Positions 8,963-19,160 of a stretch of DNA of 64,000 bases are shown here, one piece after another. The notes beneath the pieces are model-generated. The model did not search any database and had not been told where the DNA came from. It saw only the letters and a list, made by a program, of their open reading frames with translations. The stretch's first letter is position 1. Every line of letters starts with the position of its first letter. The stretch is from contig CAWAUO010000005.1 of the NCBI GenBank assembly GCA_963785245.1, forward strand, positions 1-64,000. The letters are read 5' to 3'. Both the position numbers and the translations under genes were made by a program. Origin of the DNA: JAHEEL01 sp963785245. GTDB lineage: Bacteria > Actinomycetota > Acidimicrobiia > Spongiisociales > UBA5794.

Positions 8963-9604
8963 ATGCGTTGGGGCGCTATTGAGGAGGAAGTAGCCGGGAG
9001 CATGCCTGGCGATGTCCTGATTCCCGACGCTGAGTCCGCCACACGGGCGGTCACTATCGCTGCCACTCCTCAAGATGTCTGGCCGTGGTCGGTTCAGCTC
9101 GGTTACGTCAAGGCCGGGTAGTACAGCTACGACTGGATCGACAACGACTCTCGACCAAGCGCCGATCCAATCCTCTCGGAGCATCAGAACCTGGAGGACG
9201 GAGACAGGATTCTGATGCTGCCGGAGACGGGATTCGTAGCGGATTCGATCGACGAACCTCGGTCGATCGTCAGTGTGGTGGAGGACGGTTCAACGAGTTG
9301 GTACGGCGGCCTCTATCCGGCCAATCACAGGGGGACGAGATTGGTAAGCCGTTGGCGTCCGAAGTCCGATACCACGCCTTCCCCGGTGTTCTTGATGGCC
9401 TTGTCAGAACCGGGCACGTTCATCATGGAACGGAAGGTGCTGAGGACCATCGCGGACCGAGTCGAAGCAGCATGTGTGTATCCGACGCCGCCAGCGCAGT
9501 CATCGCCACGACGGCCCAAACGCGAATCCCCGACCCTCTCAGGATTGCGTCCTCTCAACGCACGACCACCCGGCAACATACTGGTGGAGCGGACGGTGAC
9601 CTGA
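8963..9604 (+). pseudogene. SRPBCC-family protein interrupted by one nonsense codon
   Basis: A single frame runs from ATG 8963 to 9604 apart from a TAG at 9119-9121. The first part has PGDVLIPDAESATRAVTIAA and PQDVWPWSVQLGYVKAG; after the TAG it continues YSYDWIDNDSRPSADPIL, LEDGDRILMLP and GTRLVSRWRPKS. This is the standard order of an SRPBCC (START-like lipid/hydrophobic ligand-binding) protein, whose consensus at the stop is GxG-W/F-YSYDWLxN. TGG to TAG is the simple explanation. Downstream translation could only restart at internal codons. About 213 residues would be normal length. Confidence 0.7.
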
Positions 9605-9635
9605 CCCAACCGGCCCGAATCCCGCACGGAGATGC

Positions 9636-10335
9636 TCAACGGTTGGCGAAGACCTCTGCGGGGAGCTCGCGGGCGCCGCTCGCGATACCGTCGACGATGA
9701 TCCGGGCGACAATCGAGGGATCGAGGCCGACCGGCATCGCCGGGGCTGTCCCTGAGATGGGGCGCCCGGCAAGGCCCGTTTCGGTGTGCGGCGGCCGGGC
9801 GTCGAGGACCTGAATCCCCCGGCGCCGGAGCTCGCGCCCGAGCGCCTGCGTGGCGGCGCTGAGACCGGCCTTCACCGCCGAATAGGCCACAAGGCCCGCC
9901 ATCGGCTGGTCGGCGACCACGCCGGTGATGTTGACGACGAAACCACCCTCGAGATAGGGGACCGCCGTTCGGATCACCCGAATGGGACCCACCAGATCCG
10001 TCGCCACAAGCTCATCCAGCGCAGCATCGTCAAGCTCGTCGAGGGGTCCGAAGGCCACCACTCCCGCTGCGTTCACCACACCATCGAGACCACCGAGACT
10101 GTCGATGGCGGTAGCCACCACATGGTCGGCGTGGTGCGGCTGGCGAAGGTCGAATTGCACGGAGGGCACGTCCGCACCCAGCTCCGCAGCTCGCTCCAGG
10201 AGACGGTCCCGATCCCTACCGGCAAGCATCACCAGCCCGCCGCGGGCTTCGAAGCTCGCCGGCGATTCGGCCGCCTAACACTCCTGAACCACCAAGCACC
10301 ACGGTGCGGGTGCCGGAGAGGTCTCGTGCACTCAT
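9636..10335 (-). pseudogene. Short-chain dehydrogenase/reductase, frameshifted near the N-terminus
   Basis: ATG 10335 begins MSARDLSGTRTVVLGGSGVL, the glycine-rich NAD(P)-binding loop. One or two missing bases near 10255 shift the frame; the main body then reads RGGLVMLAGRDRDRLLERAA to a stop at 9636. It holds NAAGVV, the catalytic YSAVKAG (Tyr and Lys of the YxxxK motif) and a C-terminal PPHTETGLAG substrate loop. Only one lesion is seen, so a sequencing error is possible. A GTG start at 10232 would give a protein lacking the cofactor loop. Confidence 0.75.
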
Positions 10336-10429
10336 ACGTCCTTGATAGTCGCACGCAGCTTCCTATCGGGATGCTTCCTCCGCCCGTCCTCTCGGGAATC
10401 AGCGATCACACACGGTGGTTCAACCCCGT

Positions 10430-11326
10430 GTGACCGAACGAATTGCCGTCGTCCTTGGCGCCGGTGGTGCCTACGGCTGGGTGTTCCACGCCGGTGTGCT
10501 CCACGGTATCGAACGCGCCCTCAACACTCCCGCAAACGATGCGGCATTGATCATTGGAACATCGGCCGGGTCGGCAATCGGCGCGGCGGTGCGAGCCGGG
10601 ATCGAACCACACGATCTCGCCGAATTGGTCGCGCGCCCACCGAGCGAAGACGACCGCAAGCGGATGAGGAGCGAGCTCCGCAGCGCCCGGAAGACCATCG
10701 TGCCGTTCGCGCCGCGTCTCGTGCGGCATGCCCTCAACGGAGACCGAACCGGTATGTTGGGTGTAGCCGGTCTCCTGCCGCCGGGGATCTTCCCAACCGC
10801 GTGGCTCGCCCGCTTCCCTGGCATGGAGGCCCACGCACAGTGGCCGGACGGACTATGGATACCGGCGGTATCGACCGCGACGGGAAACGTGGTCGTATTC
10901 GGTCGCGATCGACACGATGTCGACGTACACAGCGCGGCACAGGCTTCGTCGGCCGTCCCAGGCATGTTCCAACCACACATCATCGACGGGACGCCCTACT
11001 TCGATGGCGGAGTCGCCTCCCCGACCCACGCCGACCTCGCTGCAGACATCGATCCCGATCTTGTGATCATCTCTTCACCGATGACCCGCCCGGGACGGCG
11101 CCTCACCTCGGGTCACGCACGAAAGCGCTTGGCGGAGGAAGTCCTCGCCCTCGACAAGACCGACGCCCAAGTCGTCGCGATCGAGCCGGACATCGAGACC
11201 GGCCGCCTCGCGGACGGGTTCCCGAGGACGAACGGTGGAAACGCACAGCACATCTTCGAATCGGCTGCGGACCTAGCCGAGCGATCGGTCGCCGCGGCGC
11301 ACCAGCGCTACCCCATCGGCGCGTAG
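10430..11326 (+). CDS. Patatin-like phospholipase
   Basis: A 298-residue patatin/RssA-type serine hydrolase. It has the oxyanion loop GAGGAYGWVFHAGVL (residues 10-24), nucleophile motif GTSAG (about 45-49) and the catalytic Asp in YFDGGVASPTH (about 188-198), so the Ser-Asp dyad is complete. It should cleave acyl chains from phospholipids or lipid esters at the membrane surface. No signal peptide. GTG 10430 is chosen because the conserved fold begins a few residues later; GTG 10415 is also possible. It is divergent from the broken SDR, with a shared 80-base upstream region. Confidence 0.9.
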   Translation: MTERIAVVLGAGGAYGWVFHAGVLHGIERALNTPANDAALIIGTSAGSAIGAAVRAGIEPHDLAELVARPPSEDDRKRMRSELRSARKTIVPFAPRLVRHALNGDRTGMLGVAGLLPPGIFPTAWLARFPGMEAHAQWPDGLWIPAVSTATGNVVVFGRDRHDVDVHSAAQASSAVPGMFQPHIIDGTPYFDGGVASPTHADLAADIDPDLVIISSPMTRPGRRLTSGHARKRLAEEVLALDKTDAQVVAIEPDIETGRLADGFPRTNGGNAQHIFESAADLAERSVAAAHQRYPIGA

Positions 11327-11564
11327 GCCGTTGCCTGGGGGCCGGCGAAGGGCAGGGTCGGTGCCCGTGGACAAGGCATGTGCAACAGCAAAGCGCAAGA
11401 AGATGGACCCGAAGATGCAGAGGGCGTACACCAGGGCGCTGAAGACGAAGCCAGCAGCGCCACCGATCATTGCCCGATTCGATCACACTTCTGGCGAAGG
11501 GGAAACCTCGTCCCTCCTCGCTTCGACCATCGATATCGGACATGAGATGCGCCCGCCACAGGCG

Positions 11565-11894
11565 AGAGACTGACGAACCAGAGGTACAGAGGCTCCGCTG
11601 GCGGTGGTTGACGAACTGCAGCGACCGGGCCCCGGACGCTTGCTCCTTGAGGCGCTGGCACATTCGGCACGAGCGAACGGCACCAATCGATTCCGCGCCT
11701 ACGTAGCGGGATCGAACACGCAGGTGCTTGATTCACTCGTGGCGATCGGGGCGGATCGTGTCGGTTTCGAGGACGGCCCCTTCATCATGGAAATTCCGCC
11801 GTCAGAAGCTGAGTCTGATCGATTCGCCCTCTACGCAGCGCTTAGGGAAGCGGCGATCGACTACGCCCCACGCACTCGGGCGGACGGCGCGTAG
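11565..11894 (+). pseudogene. GNAT acetyltransferase C-terminal remnant
   Basis: The frame to 11894 carries a degenerate acetyl-CoA loop (ELQRPGPGRLLLEALAHSAR; usually Q/RxxGxG) and the following GNAT strand (NRFRAYVAGSNTQVLDSLVA). Just upstream, TDEPEV in another frame fits the preceding GNAT segment, so the frame is broken near 11600 and the first half is missing. A minus-strand frame at 11470 encodes a short hydrophobic helix (GGAAGFVFSALVYALCIFG), possibly a fragment of another membrane protein. Confidence 0.45.
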
Positions 11895-12027
11895 CCAACA
11901 GGCCGAACCGCCCACAACCGGCTGGGCGGGTGGTCGATCTGATTGATCCGCGCGCTGAGGCTCCACACAGGTAGGAGGCTCGACGATTCCAACCGGAGGC
12001 GCGGCCGGGCGGCAATCGGCGATTGAC

Positions 12028-12112
12028 AGAACGACGCTTCGTGACAAAGCGATGCTCTGTGGTCGTCCGAGCACTCTGGAGCGACACGTTCCAGCAAACG
12101 CAATGTGATCGC
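12028..12112. repeat. Dispersed repeat of about 83 bp, copy A
   Basis: The stretch from CGACGCTTCGTGACAAAGCG to CAATGTGATCGCTGG aligns with 31262-31343, sharing CCGAGCA, GAGCGACACGTTCCA and the flanks. On the minus strand both copies encode the pattern ITLRxLERVA. It is the only recognisable content between 11895 and 12135. Confidence 0.5.
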
Positions 12113-12135
12113 TGGGTGCTGGAATCAGATGTACT

Positions 12136-12762
12136 TCATGTGCGGACGATTTCCCTGTTGCCTTGAAGGTGGGCGTCGCAGCTGAGTCTCCCAGCGACGA
12201 ACCGCGGCGATGATTGGCCGGTGAGCAGGCGGAAGCCCTGATCGAGGAGCTCTACTTCCTCGCATTGCCAGTCGGGGAACGCCCTCTCCAGAAGACCCTT
12301 CGCAATGGTCTCTGCTGCGACTTCCACGCCGCGCTCTGCCCATGGGACGTCGCGGTCTCGCCAGGTCTCCAGTCCGTGCAGCTCCAGGAGTGCGTCGCGA
12401 GTCGTGTCATCAACGTTGTGATATTCCCAAACGTGAGCGAACTCGTGCAGGACCGTAAATGAATTGCCCGAGCAGAAGTCGACCCGAAGTCCCGAGCCGT
12501 CGCGGTTGAACTGTCCTGCGAATCCGTTGCAGCCTGCGTAGTCCTCGTGCACATGGATCTCGAGATCCGGCAACGTGAGCCCTGCGACTCGGAATGCTGC
12601 GTCGGCGTCTGCGATCTGTTCGTTCGATTTCTTGTCAGATCCGTGAACGACATGAGATCCCGTTGCCGCGTCGGAGAACGGATCGTCGACCGTGCCGATG
12701 GGCGGTATCACGGTCACGAGCACGACGCTGGCGGCGGATACGACGAGCATGACAGCCTTCAT
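12136..12762 (-). CDS. Secreted HEXXH-type putative metallopeptidase
   Basis: A 208-residue protein with a signal peptide at its start (MKAVMLVVSAASVVLVTVIP). The middle carries SFTVLHEFAHVWEYH, where HEFAH is the zinc-binding HEXXH motif. Downstream glutamates (EVAAETIAKGL) could be the third ligand. Four cysteines in the mature part (CNGF, DFCSG, WQCEE, LSCDA) suggest extracytoplasmic disulfides. ATG 12762 is preferred over an upstream in-frame start because the signal peptide begins there. It is divergent from the broken SARP-STAND gene, with 121 bases between. Substrate is unknown. Confidence 0.7.
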   Translation of the reverse strand: MKAVMLVVSAASVVLVTVIPPIGTVDDPFSDAATGSHVVHGSDKKSNEQIADADAAFRVAGLTLPDLEIHVHEDYAGCNGFAGQFNRDGSGLRVDFCSGNSFTVLHEFAHVWEYHNVDDTTRDALLELHGLETWRDRDVPWAERGVEVAAETIAKGLLERAFPDWQCEEVELLDQGFRLLTGQSSPRFVAGRLSCDAHLQGNREIVRT

Positions 12763-12883
12763 GCCCCGAAGCTGCGGCGCGCAACTTGGTGGGAGCTGAC
12801 AACAGTCTTGCCCCAACTTTCACGCGTTTAGGTAGGTTGAAAGTCGTAGGTGGTTCCATGCGATACCGCTTCCAGGACGGCGT

Positions 12884-15800
12884 ATGAGCGGAATGCTCGA
12901 ATTTAGGGCGCTCGGACCCTTCGAGGTACTCCGAGGCAATGACCCCATCGAGTTGGGGTCTCACAAGCAGCGCATGCTGCTCGCGCTGCTGTTGATCAAC
13001 GCCAACCGTGTGGTTTCTCGAGACCGGATCACCGAAGCGCTGTGGGGAGAGGACGCCTCTGACAAGGAGAATGCTCTTTGGGTCTACGTCTCACGACTTC
13101 GCACGGTGCTCGAACCGGAACGAACAGGGCGAGGAGAGAGCACGCTGCTCATCACCAAGGAGCCGGGGTACCTGCTCTCGGCCAGTCCTCAGCACGTCGA
13201 CTACCTCCGGTTCGAGCAGGGGCTTGACGAGGCGCGGACTCTGATCGAGACCGACGCCGAGAGTGCACTTGCGGCCCTCGACGAGGCAATCCATCTTTGG
13301 CAGGGTGACGCCTTGGCGGATTTCGCCTACGAGACCTTCGCTCGGGCAGAGATCGATCGGCTCGACGAATTGCGGCTGGAAGCCCTGGAGTTGCGATTCG
13401 ATGCAAGGCTGCAGCTCGGACACGCCGTCGAACTGATCAGTGGGTTGGAGATCCTCTCTCGCCAGAACCCGTATCGGGAGAGGCCAGTTGCGCAGCTCAT
13501 GACCGCGTTGTATCGGACCGGTCGCCAGACAGAAGCGCTGCGGACCTTCGAGCGCCACCGTCGCGCGCTCTCCGAGGAGCTTGGCATCGACCCGTCACCG
13601 GAACTCTGTCGTTTGGAGGAGCAGATCCTTCTCCATGATGAACACCTGGTTCACACCAGCCGCAGAACGGGACCCGCCTCCGAAGCAAGCAATCCCTACA
13701 AGGGCCTCCTCGCTTTCCAGGAAGCCGATTCCAGTCACTTCTACGGACGGGAGCGGCTTCTCGCCGAAATGCTTCGCCGGCTCGACCGGGGCGATCGGCT
13801 GGTCGCACTGGTCGGGCCCAGCGGTTCCGGCAAGTCGAGCGTGGTTCGCGCCGGGTTGATCCCAGCCATGCGGAAGAACGCGGTGGCTGGAACCGCGGAA
13901 TGGCTGATCGCACAGATGGTCCCAGGGGGCCATCCGTTCGCCGAACTCGAGGCCGCACTGCTGCGCATCCGAATCGACGGGCCGGACAGCCTCGCAGCGC
14001 AGCTCGGTGACGAGGACCAAGGCGATCCTGCGTGCCGGCACTCCGCGTCCTACCCGGTGACGACACTCGCCTGCTCCTCGTTGTCGACCAACTCGAGGAG
14101 CTGTTCACCCTCGTCGATGATCGAGACATTCAGCGACGATTCCTCGACGGATTGCTCGCCGTCGTAGACGATCCCCACGGACGCGTGGCCGTGGTGGTCA
14201 CCCTGCGCGCCGACTTCTACGACCGGCCGTTGCTGCACCCGGCCTTCGGCGCCCGGCTCGGCGAAGCGCTGGTGAACGTCACCCCGCTGAGCGCCCACGA
14301 GCTGGAGGAAGCGGCATCGGTACCCGCCACCATGACCGGCGTCAGCATCGAGCCGTCAATGCTGGGCAGGCTCATCGGTGACGTTGTCGATCATCCGGGC
14401 GCGTTGCCGATGTTTCAGTACACACTTACCGAGCTATTCGATCGGCGAGCCGGAGACGTCTTGAACGAGGCAAGCTACGACGAGATCGGTGGCGTGCGCG
14501 GCGCCATCACCCATCGCGCCGAGGGTCTCTTCGATGAGTTGGGGCCGGAAGAACAGGAAGCGGCACGCCAGCTGTTCTTGAGGCTCGTGTCGATGTCTGG
14601 TGAGGACACGTGGTCGCGTCGCCGGGTCCGGGCGGAGGAGATCATCTCGCTGGACGTCGACGTCGTCGCCCTCCAGGCGGTCATTGACCGATTCGGGAGC
14701 CGACGTCTGCTGTTCTTCGATCGGGACTGGGCCACCGGTGCTCCCACGGTGGAAGTAGGTCACGAGGCGTTGCTGACCGAGTGGGAGAGACTCGGTGACT
14801 GGATTCGTGAGGCGCGCACCGATCTTGTCCGTCATGCATCGTTCGTCTCCGCCGTCGACGACTGGGAGCGGTCCGACCGAGATCCCGGCTACTTGGTGAC
14901 CGGGGCTCGGCTCGCCGAATACGAGAAGTGGGCCGGAGCGAGCCGCCTCGACCTCAACGCTCGAGAGCTGCAGTTCCTCGGTGCCTCTCTCCAAGCCAGA
15001 GAACTCGAGGTACGGGCGGACCAGGAACGTACCGAGCGGGAGGTGCGGCTCGACCGTCGCGCCCGCCGGCGGCTGTGGGCGGCGGTGGCAGCCGTCGATC
15101 ATGCTCGCTGTCTTCGTCGGGGGCCTCGTCGTGGCTACGGTCCTCAACGATACGACGCGAGTTGCGGTGGTCACCAGCGGTGAGGAGGACGCATTCAGCA
15201 AACTGCTCATGCGTGGCGTAGAGCAGGCCGCTGCTGACCTCCCCGTCGAAATCATGGAGGTCATCCCGCCGATCACGGACCTGAGCCGCGAGTATCGCCG
15301 TCTCGCGGCTGCCGGAGTGGAGCTGATCATCGTTCCGGCAGGGCTCGATGGCGGTGCGATGTATGACATCGCCGCCGAAAAGCCGGATGTGACGTTCGTG
15401 ACGGTGATGGGCTTTGCCGGGATCAGAGTAGTCCCAATGTCGTTGCGGTCGAGTTCGCCGAGGAGCAAGTCGGCTTCCTCGCGGGCGTTGCTGCAGCTGC
15501 AGAAACGAAGACCAGAGTCGTCGGGTTCATTGGCGGTGCGGCCTTGCCGGATGTCGAGACGCGACGGGCCGGATTCGAGGCCGGCGTCGCTTTCGTTGAT
15601 CCCGGCGTGACGGTGCTGGCCCGCCATGTCTCTGCAAACGGGGATCGGGACCGAGCGTTTCAGCGTACCGACCTCGGCAAGGCCGCGGCTGGGGACCTCT
15701 TCGATCTGCGGCGCCGATGTGATCTATCACGCGGCCGGCCGTTCGGGGCTCGGGGTATTTCAGGCGGCCCGTGAACACACCGAGGCTTCGTAGGACAAAC

Positions 15801-16392
15801 ATTGGGGGATCGGCTCGGACTCGGACCAGATCCTGGAGGTCGGCGCTCTCGAGCAAGACTACGTGCTCTTCTCCGTGCTTCGTAAGTTCGATGTGGTTGC
15901 GAGCAGTGCGGTCCACGATCTATTGAACGGTGACCTCGAAGCCGGAGCGGTGCGCTATACGCTTCGCCGACGGCGGCCTGGGCTACTCAACTCGGGGGAA
16001 CCATCTCTCCGAATTGGCCGTCTCTCTTATCGCTCAGGCCGAGGCCAGCATCATCGACGGGACGGTTGCGATTCCGCTGTATCCATGTGGGCGACGTTTT
16101 GCCGCCTTGGAGGCGCCCGAGCCCGTCGGAACAGTCGAAGTCAGGTACGACGGATCTCCGTGCAGCCACCGCTACGACGGACCCAACGTCGTCAACCCGG
16201 GAGAGTCGATTCGCATCGTCGTGGTCAACGACGGCGCGGTCATGTCCTGGGGCAGGGGCATTTGCGACCGAGTCCGGTACGGCTGCCAGCTTGATCGCGG
16301 CCAACCCGGGCAGGACACGGGTTGGCTACTTCGTCGCCACTGATGGTCCCTACGAGCTCAGTTGCGGGCCGAATCAGAGAGGACCGAGCTGA
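12884..16392 (+). pseudogene. Decayed SARP-STAND-transmembrane-BMP receptor/regulator
   Basis: Parts in order: SARP winged helix (FRALGPFEVLRGNDPIELGS) and BTAD helices to about residue 250; a STAND NTPase with Walker A VGPSGSGKSS and, after a frame change near 14025, Walker B LLLVVDQLEELF; one membrane helix (MLAVFVGGLVVATVL, after a shift near 15095). Then comes a BMP-family ligand-binding domain (VAVVTSGEEDAFSKLLMRGV; AVEFAEEQVGFLAGVAAAAE; SADVIYHAAGRSGLGVFQAA). The tail is a beta domain with VRYDGSPCSHRYDGP. Six frame changes and an in-frame TAG (15791-15793) are needed, so it is dead. It parallels the intact protein at 23605-27567 but with a different sensor domain. Family knowledge: SARPs activate transcription and STAND NTPases act as switches. 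Confidence 0.8.
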
Positions 16393-16837
16393 TGACCATT
16401 GAAGTCGAGTGAGACGCGGAGTGCCAACGGAGAAGCCGGCAGCAACACGACCAGGATCAGCGGTACCTACCAACGCAGCGGGGATCCTCGCAGCGTCAGG
16501 TCTCCTTGTTCCTCCCAGCGGATCAAGACCGTTGCTCCAATCGATGCCCGCACGCCACACAACGAGACCGGGGCGTTGGGCTTCAATCCGATCCTGCTCC
16601 CACCCGACTCCTGACCGCCCACATCCTGCTGGGTTTGCAGTTCAATCAGACGTTTTGGACTCCATTTGCCGCTGATTCGAACTGGCGAAGAGCCGATGCT
16701 CGGTTGTCGGCACTGTCGGCACTGTCGGCACTGTCGGCACTGTCGGATTGTCGGAGGTAGGAAATGAGACGCTTTCCAGGGCAGACGTCGCGGGACTGTG
16801 CCCCGGAACGCGTAGCGAGGTGGCGTTGAGCCGGCCT
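16393..16837. other. Gene-free interval
   Basis: I see no supportable gene in these 445 bases between the broken receptor and the M15 peptidase gene. The only structure is the 9-base microrepeat at 16705-16754. Confidence 0.5.
16705..16754. repeat. 9-bp tandem microrepeat
   Basis: TGTCGGCAC occurs four times in a row from 16705, followed by two degenerate units (TGTCGGATT, then a partial TGTCGG). Confidence 0.85.
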
Positions 16838-18760
16838 TCAAGGGCGGCCGATGTTCCGTTCGGGTCGGATCCATCGGTGTGGCTGCGGCGTTTCACCCCT
16901 GCGGTCGTCGAGGAATCTCCCGAAGTAGTACGAAATCGCCGTGCGCAGCACGGGCTCGTCCCAGCAACCCTGATTGCCTAGTGTGCAGGGCAGTTCGTAC
17001 CCCGCACGGATGACGGCGCGCGCCGCGGCGAGGTCCCCATCCCCCGGGGCGGGCGGGAGCCCGTCGACCCACGAGAAGAACTCCGCCAACGAGGTGCCGG
17101 TCACGATCGGGCTCTCGCACCCTTCGTCCTCCGGGTCGCATCCCACGGCGAAGCCATGTGCCGATCGCCACTCATAGGAACCCTCAGCCACTCGGTCGCT
17201 CGACGAATAGACCTGGACGCTCGGCCCCGAAACCTCGAGGGGAGCGTTGCACTCACGCTCCTCAAGGGGCGCCTCGAACCAGACCTCCAGGGGCAAGTCG
17301 TCGGGGAGACGCGAGTTGCCGAGCCACACCCGCTTCGAGAACCCATCGAAGATGACGAGATCGGCTCGCCCGTCGCCGTCGTAGTCATGGGCCGCAGCAG
17401 CCTCCACACGCAGTGGAAGACCGATGGGCCTGTGTTCGTCTGCGACGCTGGCATATTCACTCGCAGCCCTCGCCACCCGCACCACACCGCTATCGATGCC
17501 CCACAGGTCGGGGCGGAGGTCGAGGTCGGCGTCACCCAGGAAGTAGACCGATGCTCCCGGCATCGGATTGGCGGTCGACAACAAGATCGCGGTTGCCCCG
17601 CTGTGGGGGTCCACCGACCACACTCTGAAGCGGTCGCCGTCGACCACGAACAGGTCCAGGTGCCCGTCGCCGTCATAGTCGCCCGTGGAGACCCATGCGT
17701 CCTCGGAAGGGGTCGGAACGCTGGTGACGGCGGACATCTCGGCGCTGTACCCACCGTACTTCCATCGCACGATCAGACGCAGGACCCCATCGTCGTCGCT
17801 CACGGCCCACAGGTCCTTCCCGCCTCGACCATCCCAGTCACCGAAACCGACGGTGTGGGCATCCCTGACCACGCCACTGAACCCGGCGACGAGCGACCGG
17901 CGCGACGAGCATGCGTCGTGGCGCCGGGATGCAACGGACGCGTCGACGACGAGGCCGTCGTCGGAGTCGGCGAGACGTACCACGTCGAGTGCCCCGTTAC
18001 CGTCGGCGTCGGCGAGCACTGTCGTGAAGGTCCCCCAGGGTGCGGTTGGAACGACGCGTATCGTCGCCGACGGCGAGGTGAAGGGGACGGCATCTGTTAG
18101 AGGCTCGTACGGCAAGGGGAGAGCGTCGTACCCCGAGAATGCCGGTCCCTGCCATGCGAAGTGCATCGCATCCTTCGAACCGATCCACAGACCACCCCAG
18201 CAGAACCCGGCATCGAGGAAGGCATTGACCCACCAGTCGGGGAGGTCGGTGACGAGAGTGTTGTCGGAACGGTTCGGGTTCGACCGGGAATTCACGTCGA
18301 TCGCGATCCCGAAGGTGTGGCGGGAGATCCGCGAGTTGCCCCCAATCGTCCGAGCTGCCGCTGCGAAGGTGGAGGCGGGGTCGATGCGGTACTCGGCCCC
18401 CGCGGCCAGTGAGGCCTCGAGGTTCGACGCGGCCCGCTCGAACGCCGGAAGGGCGCGGTCGTGGATCGTTAGCACCTCCGACGAACCGGGCACCTCCCAG
18501 CGCACGAGGCTCAATCGGACCTGATCCACGGTGCGGCCGAACATGGCCGCGAACTCACCCCTGAGGAGTTCGTCACCTGCCATCGATCCCCGGTCCTCCG
18601 CATTGGGTGTGATGACACGCTGCGCTCCGCATGAGCTCGACTCGGTGAACGACGGCCACGCCTCGCCCTCGCCGCCGGTTGCGCTCGCCGGCTGCGACAG
18701 CCCGAGCATTGCCAACACCGTGACGCCGACCGGAATCAAGAGACTCATCCGCATGCGCAT
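16838..18760 (-). CDS. Secreted M15-type D-Ala-D-Ala peptidase with FG-GAP/VCBS-like repeats
   Basis: A 640-residue exported protein. The signal peptide is at residues 1-27 (LIPVGVTVLAMLGLSQPASA). The first third carries the M15 zinc-peptidase motifs SRHTFGIAIDVNSRSN (His and Asp ligands) and CWGGLWIGSKDAMHFAW (second His). Family members trim peptidoglycan stem peptides. Residues about 240-520 hold FG-GAP-like repeats, each with a calcium-loop type DxDGDG motif (DADGNGALDVV, DYDGDGHLDLF, DYDGDGRADLV), probably a beta-propeller. The C-terminus has Cys pairs and no anchor. The start was set at the signal peptide; the open frame extends 72 codons further upstream without a clear ribosome site. 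Joining M15 to a propeller is uncommon. Confidence 0.85.
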   Translation of the reverse strand: MRMRMSLLIPVGVTVLAMLGLSQPASATGGEGEAWPSFTESSSCGAQRVITPNAEDRGSMAGDELLRGEFAAMFGRTVDQVRLSLVRWEVPGSSEVLTIHDRALPAFERAASNLEASLAAGAEYRIDPASTFAAAARTIGGNSRISRHTFGIAIDVNSRSNPNRSDNTLVTDLPDWWVNAFLDAGFCWGGLWIGSKDAMHFAWQGPAFSGYDALPLPYEPLTDAVPFTSPSATIRVVPTAPWGTFTTVLADADGNGALDVVRLADSDDGLVVDASVASRRHDACSSRRSLVAGFSGVVRDAHTVGFGDWDGRGGKDLWAVSDDDGVLRLIVRWKYGGYSAEMSAVTSVPTPSEDAWVSTGDYDGDGHLDLFVVDGDRFRVWSVDPHSGATAILLSTANPMPGASVYFLGDADLDLRPDLWGIDSGVVRVARAASEYASVADEHRPIGLPLRVEAAAAHDYDGDGRADLVIFDGFSKRVWLGNSRLPDDLPLEVWFEAPLEERECNAPLEVSGPSVQVYSSSDRVAEGSYEWRSAHGFAVGCDPEDEGCESPIVTGTSLAEFFSWVDGLPPAPGDGDLAAARAVIRAGYELPCTLGNQGCWDEPVLRTAISYYFGRFLDDRRGETPQPHRWIRPERNIGRP

Positions 18761-19123
18761 ACGGTATCGGTCTCGACAGATGGAGCGTGCGGATTCCGAT
18801 GACCGAGCCACGCTTTCCCCGAAGTGCGTCGGCAGTGAACCATGAGCGAGGTCCTGGACTACGCGTTCCGGGGGACGCGTTGGTTCGGGAGATGTTGCCC
18901 GAATCGCCATGGCGTGTCGCCTCGCTTTCCGGTCGAAACGCATGACAAGGATCGATCCGAGTGTGCACCGTGTCAAACCGGTGTCAATCGAATGGTGGGT
19001 TGCACATGCTCGCCGAGGAAGAGCATCGACCGACAGAGGATCCAGAAACCGTACCCACGTTGCACTCTGAGAACTCGGTACGACTCAGGGGCGAGTAGCG
19101 GTCTGACCCATAGTCCGTCGGTT

Positions 19124-19150
19124 GCGGGTTCGAACCCCGCTTTGCCCACC
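19124..19150 (+). other. tRNA 3'-half remnant (T-arm and acceptor strand)
   Basis: GCGGG-TTCGAAC-CCCGC is a perfect tRNA T-arm (19124-19140), followed by acceptor-like TTTGCCC, A and CC. No matching 5' half, D-arm or anticodon arm lies upstream, so this is not a working tRNA. Such 3' ends are typical leftovers of site-specific integration. Apart from this, 18761-19160 shows nothing I can call. Confidence 0.5.
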
Positions 19151-19160
19151 GTGTCGACCC

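Noticed and set aside
9119..9121. TAG as a recoded amino acid
   Set aside because: No other intact gene here uses in-frame TAG, many genes stop normally with TAG, and nearby genes show ordinary decay.
16705..16754. Phage or plasmid iteron-type origin
   Set aside because: Only four perfect 9-base units, no replication gene or AT-rich stretch nearby.
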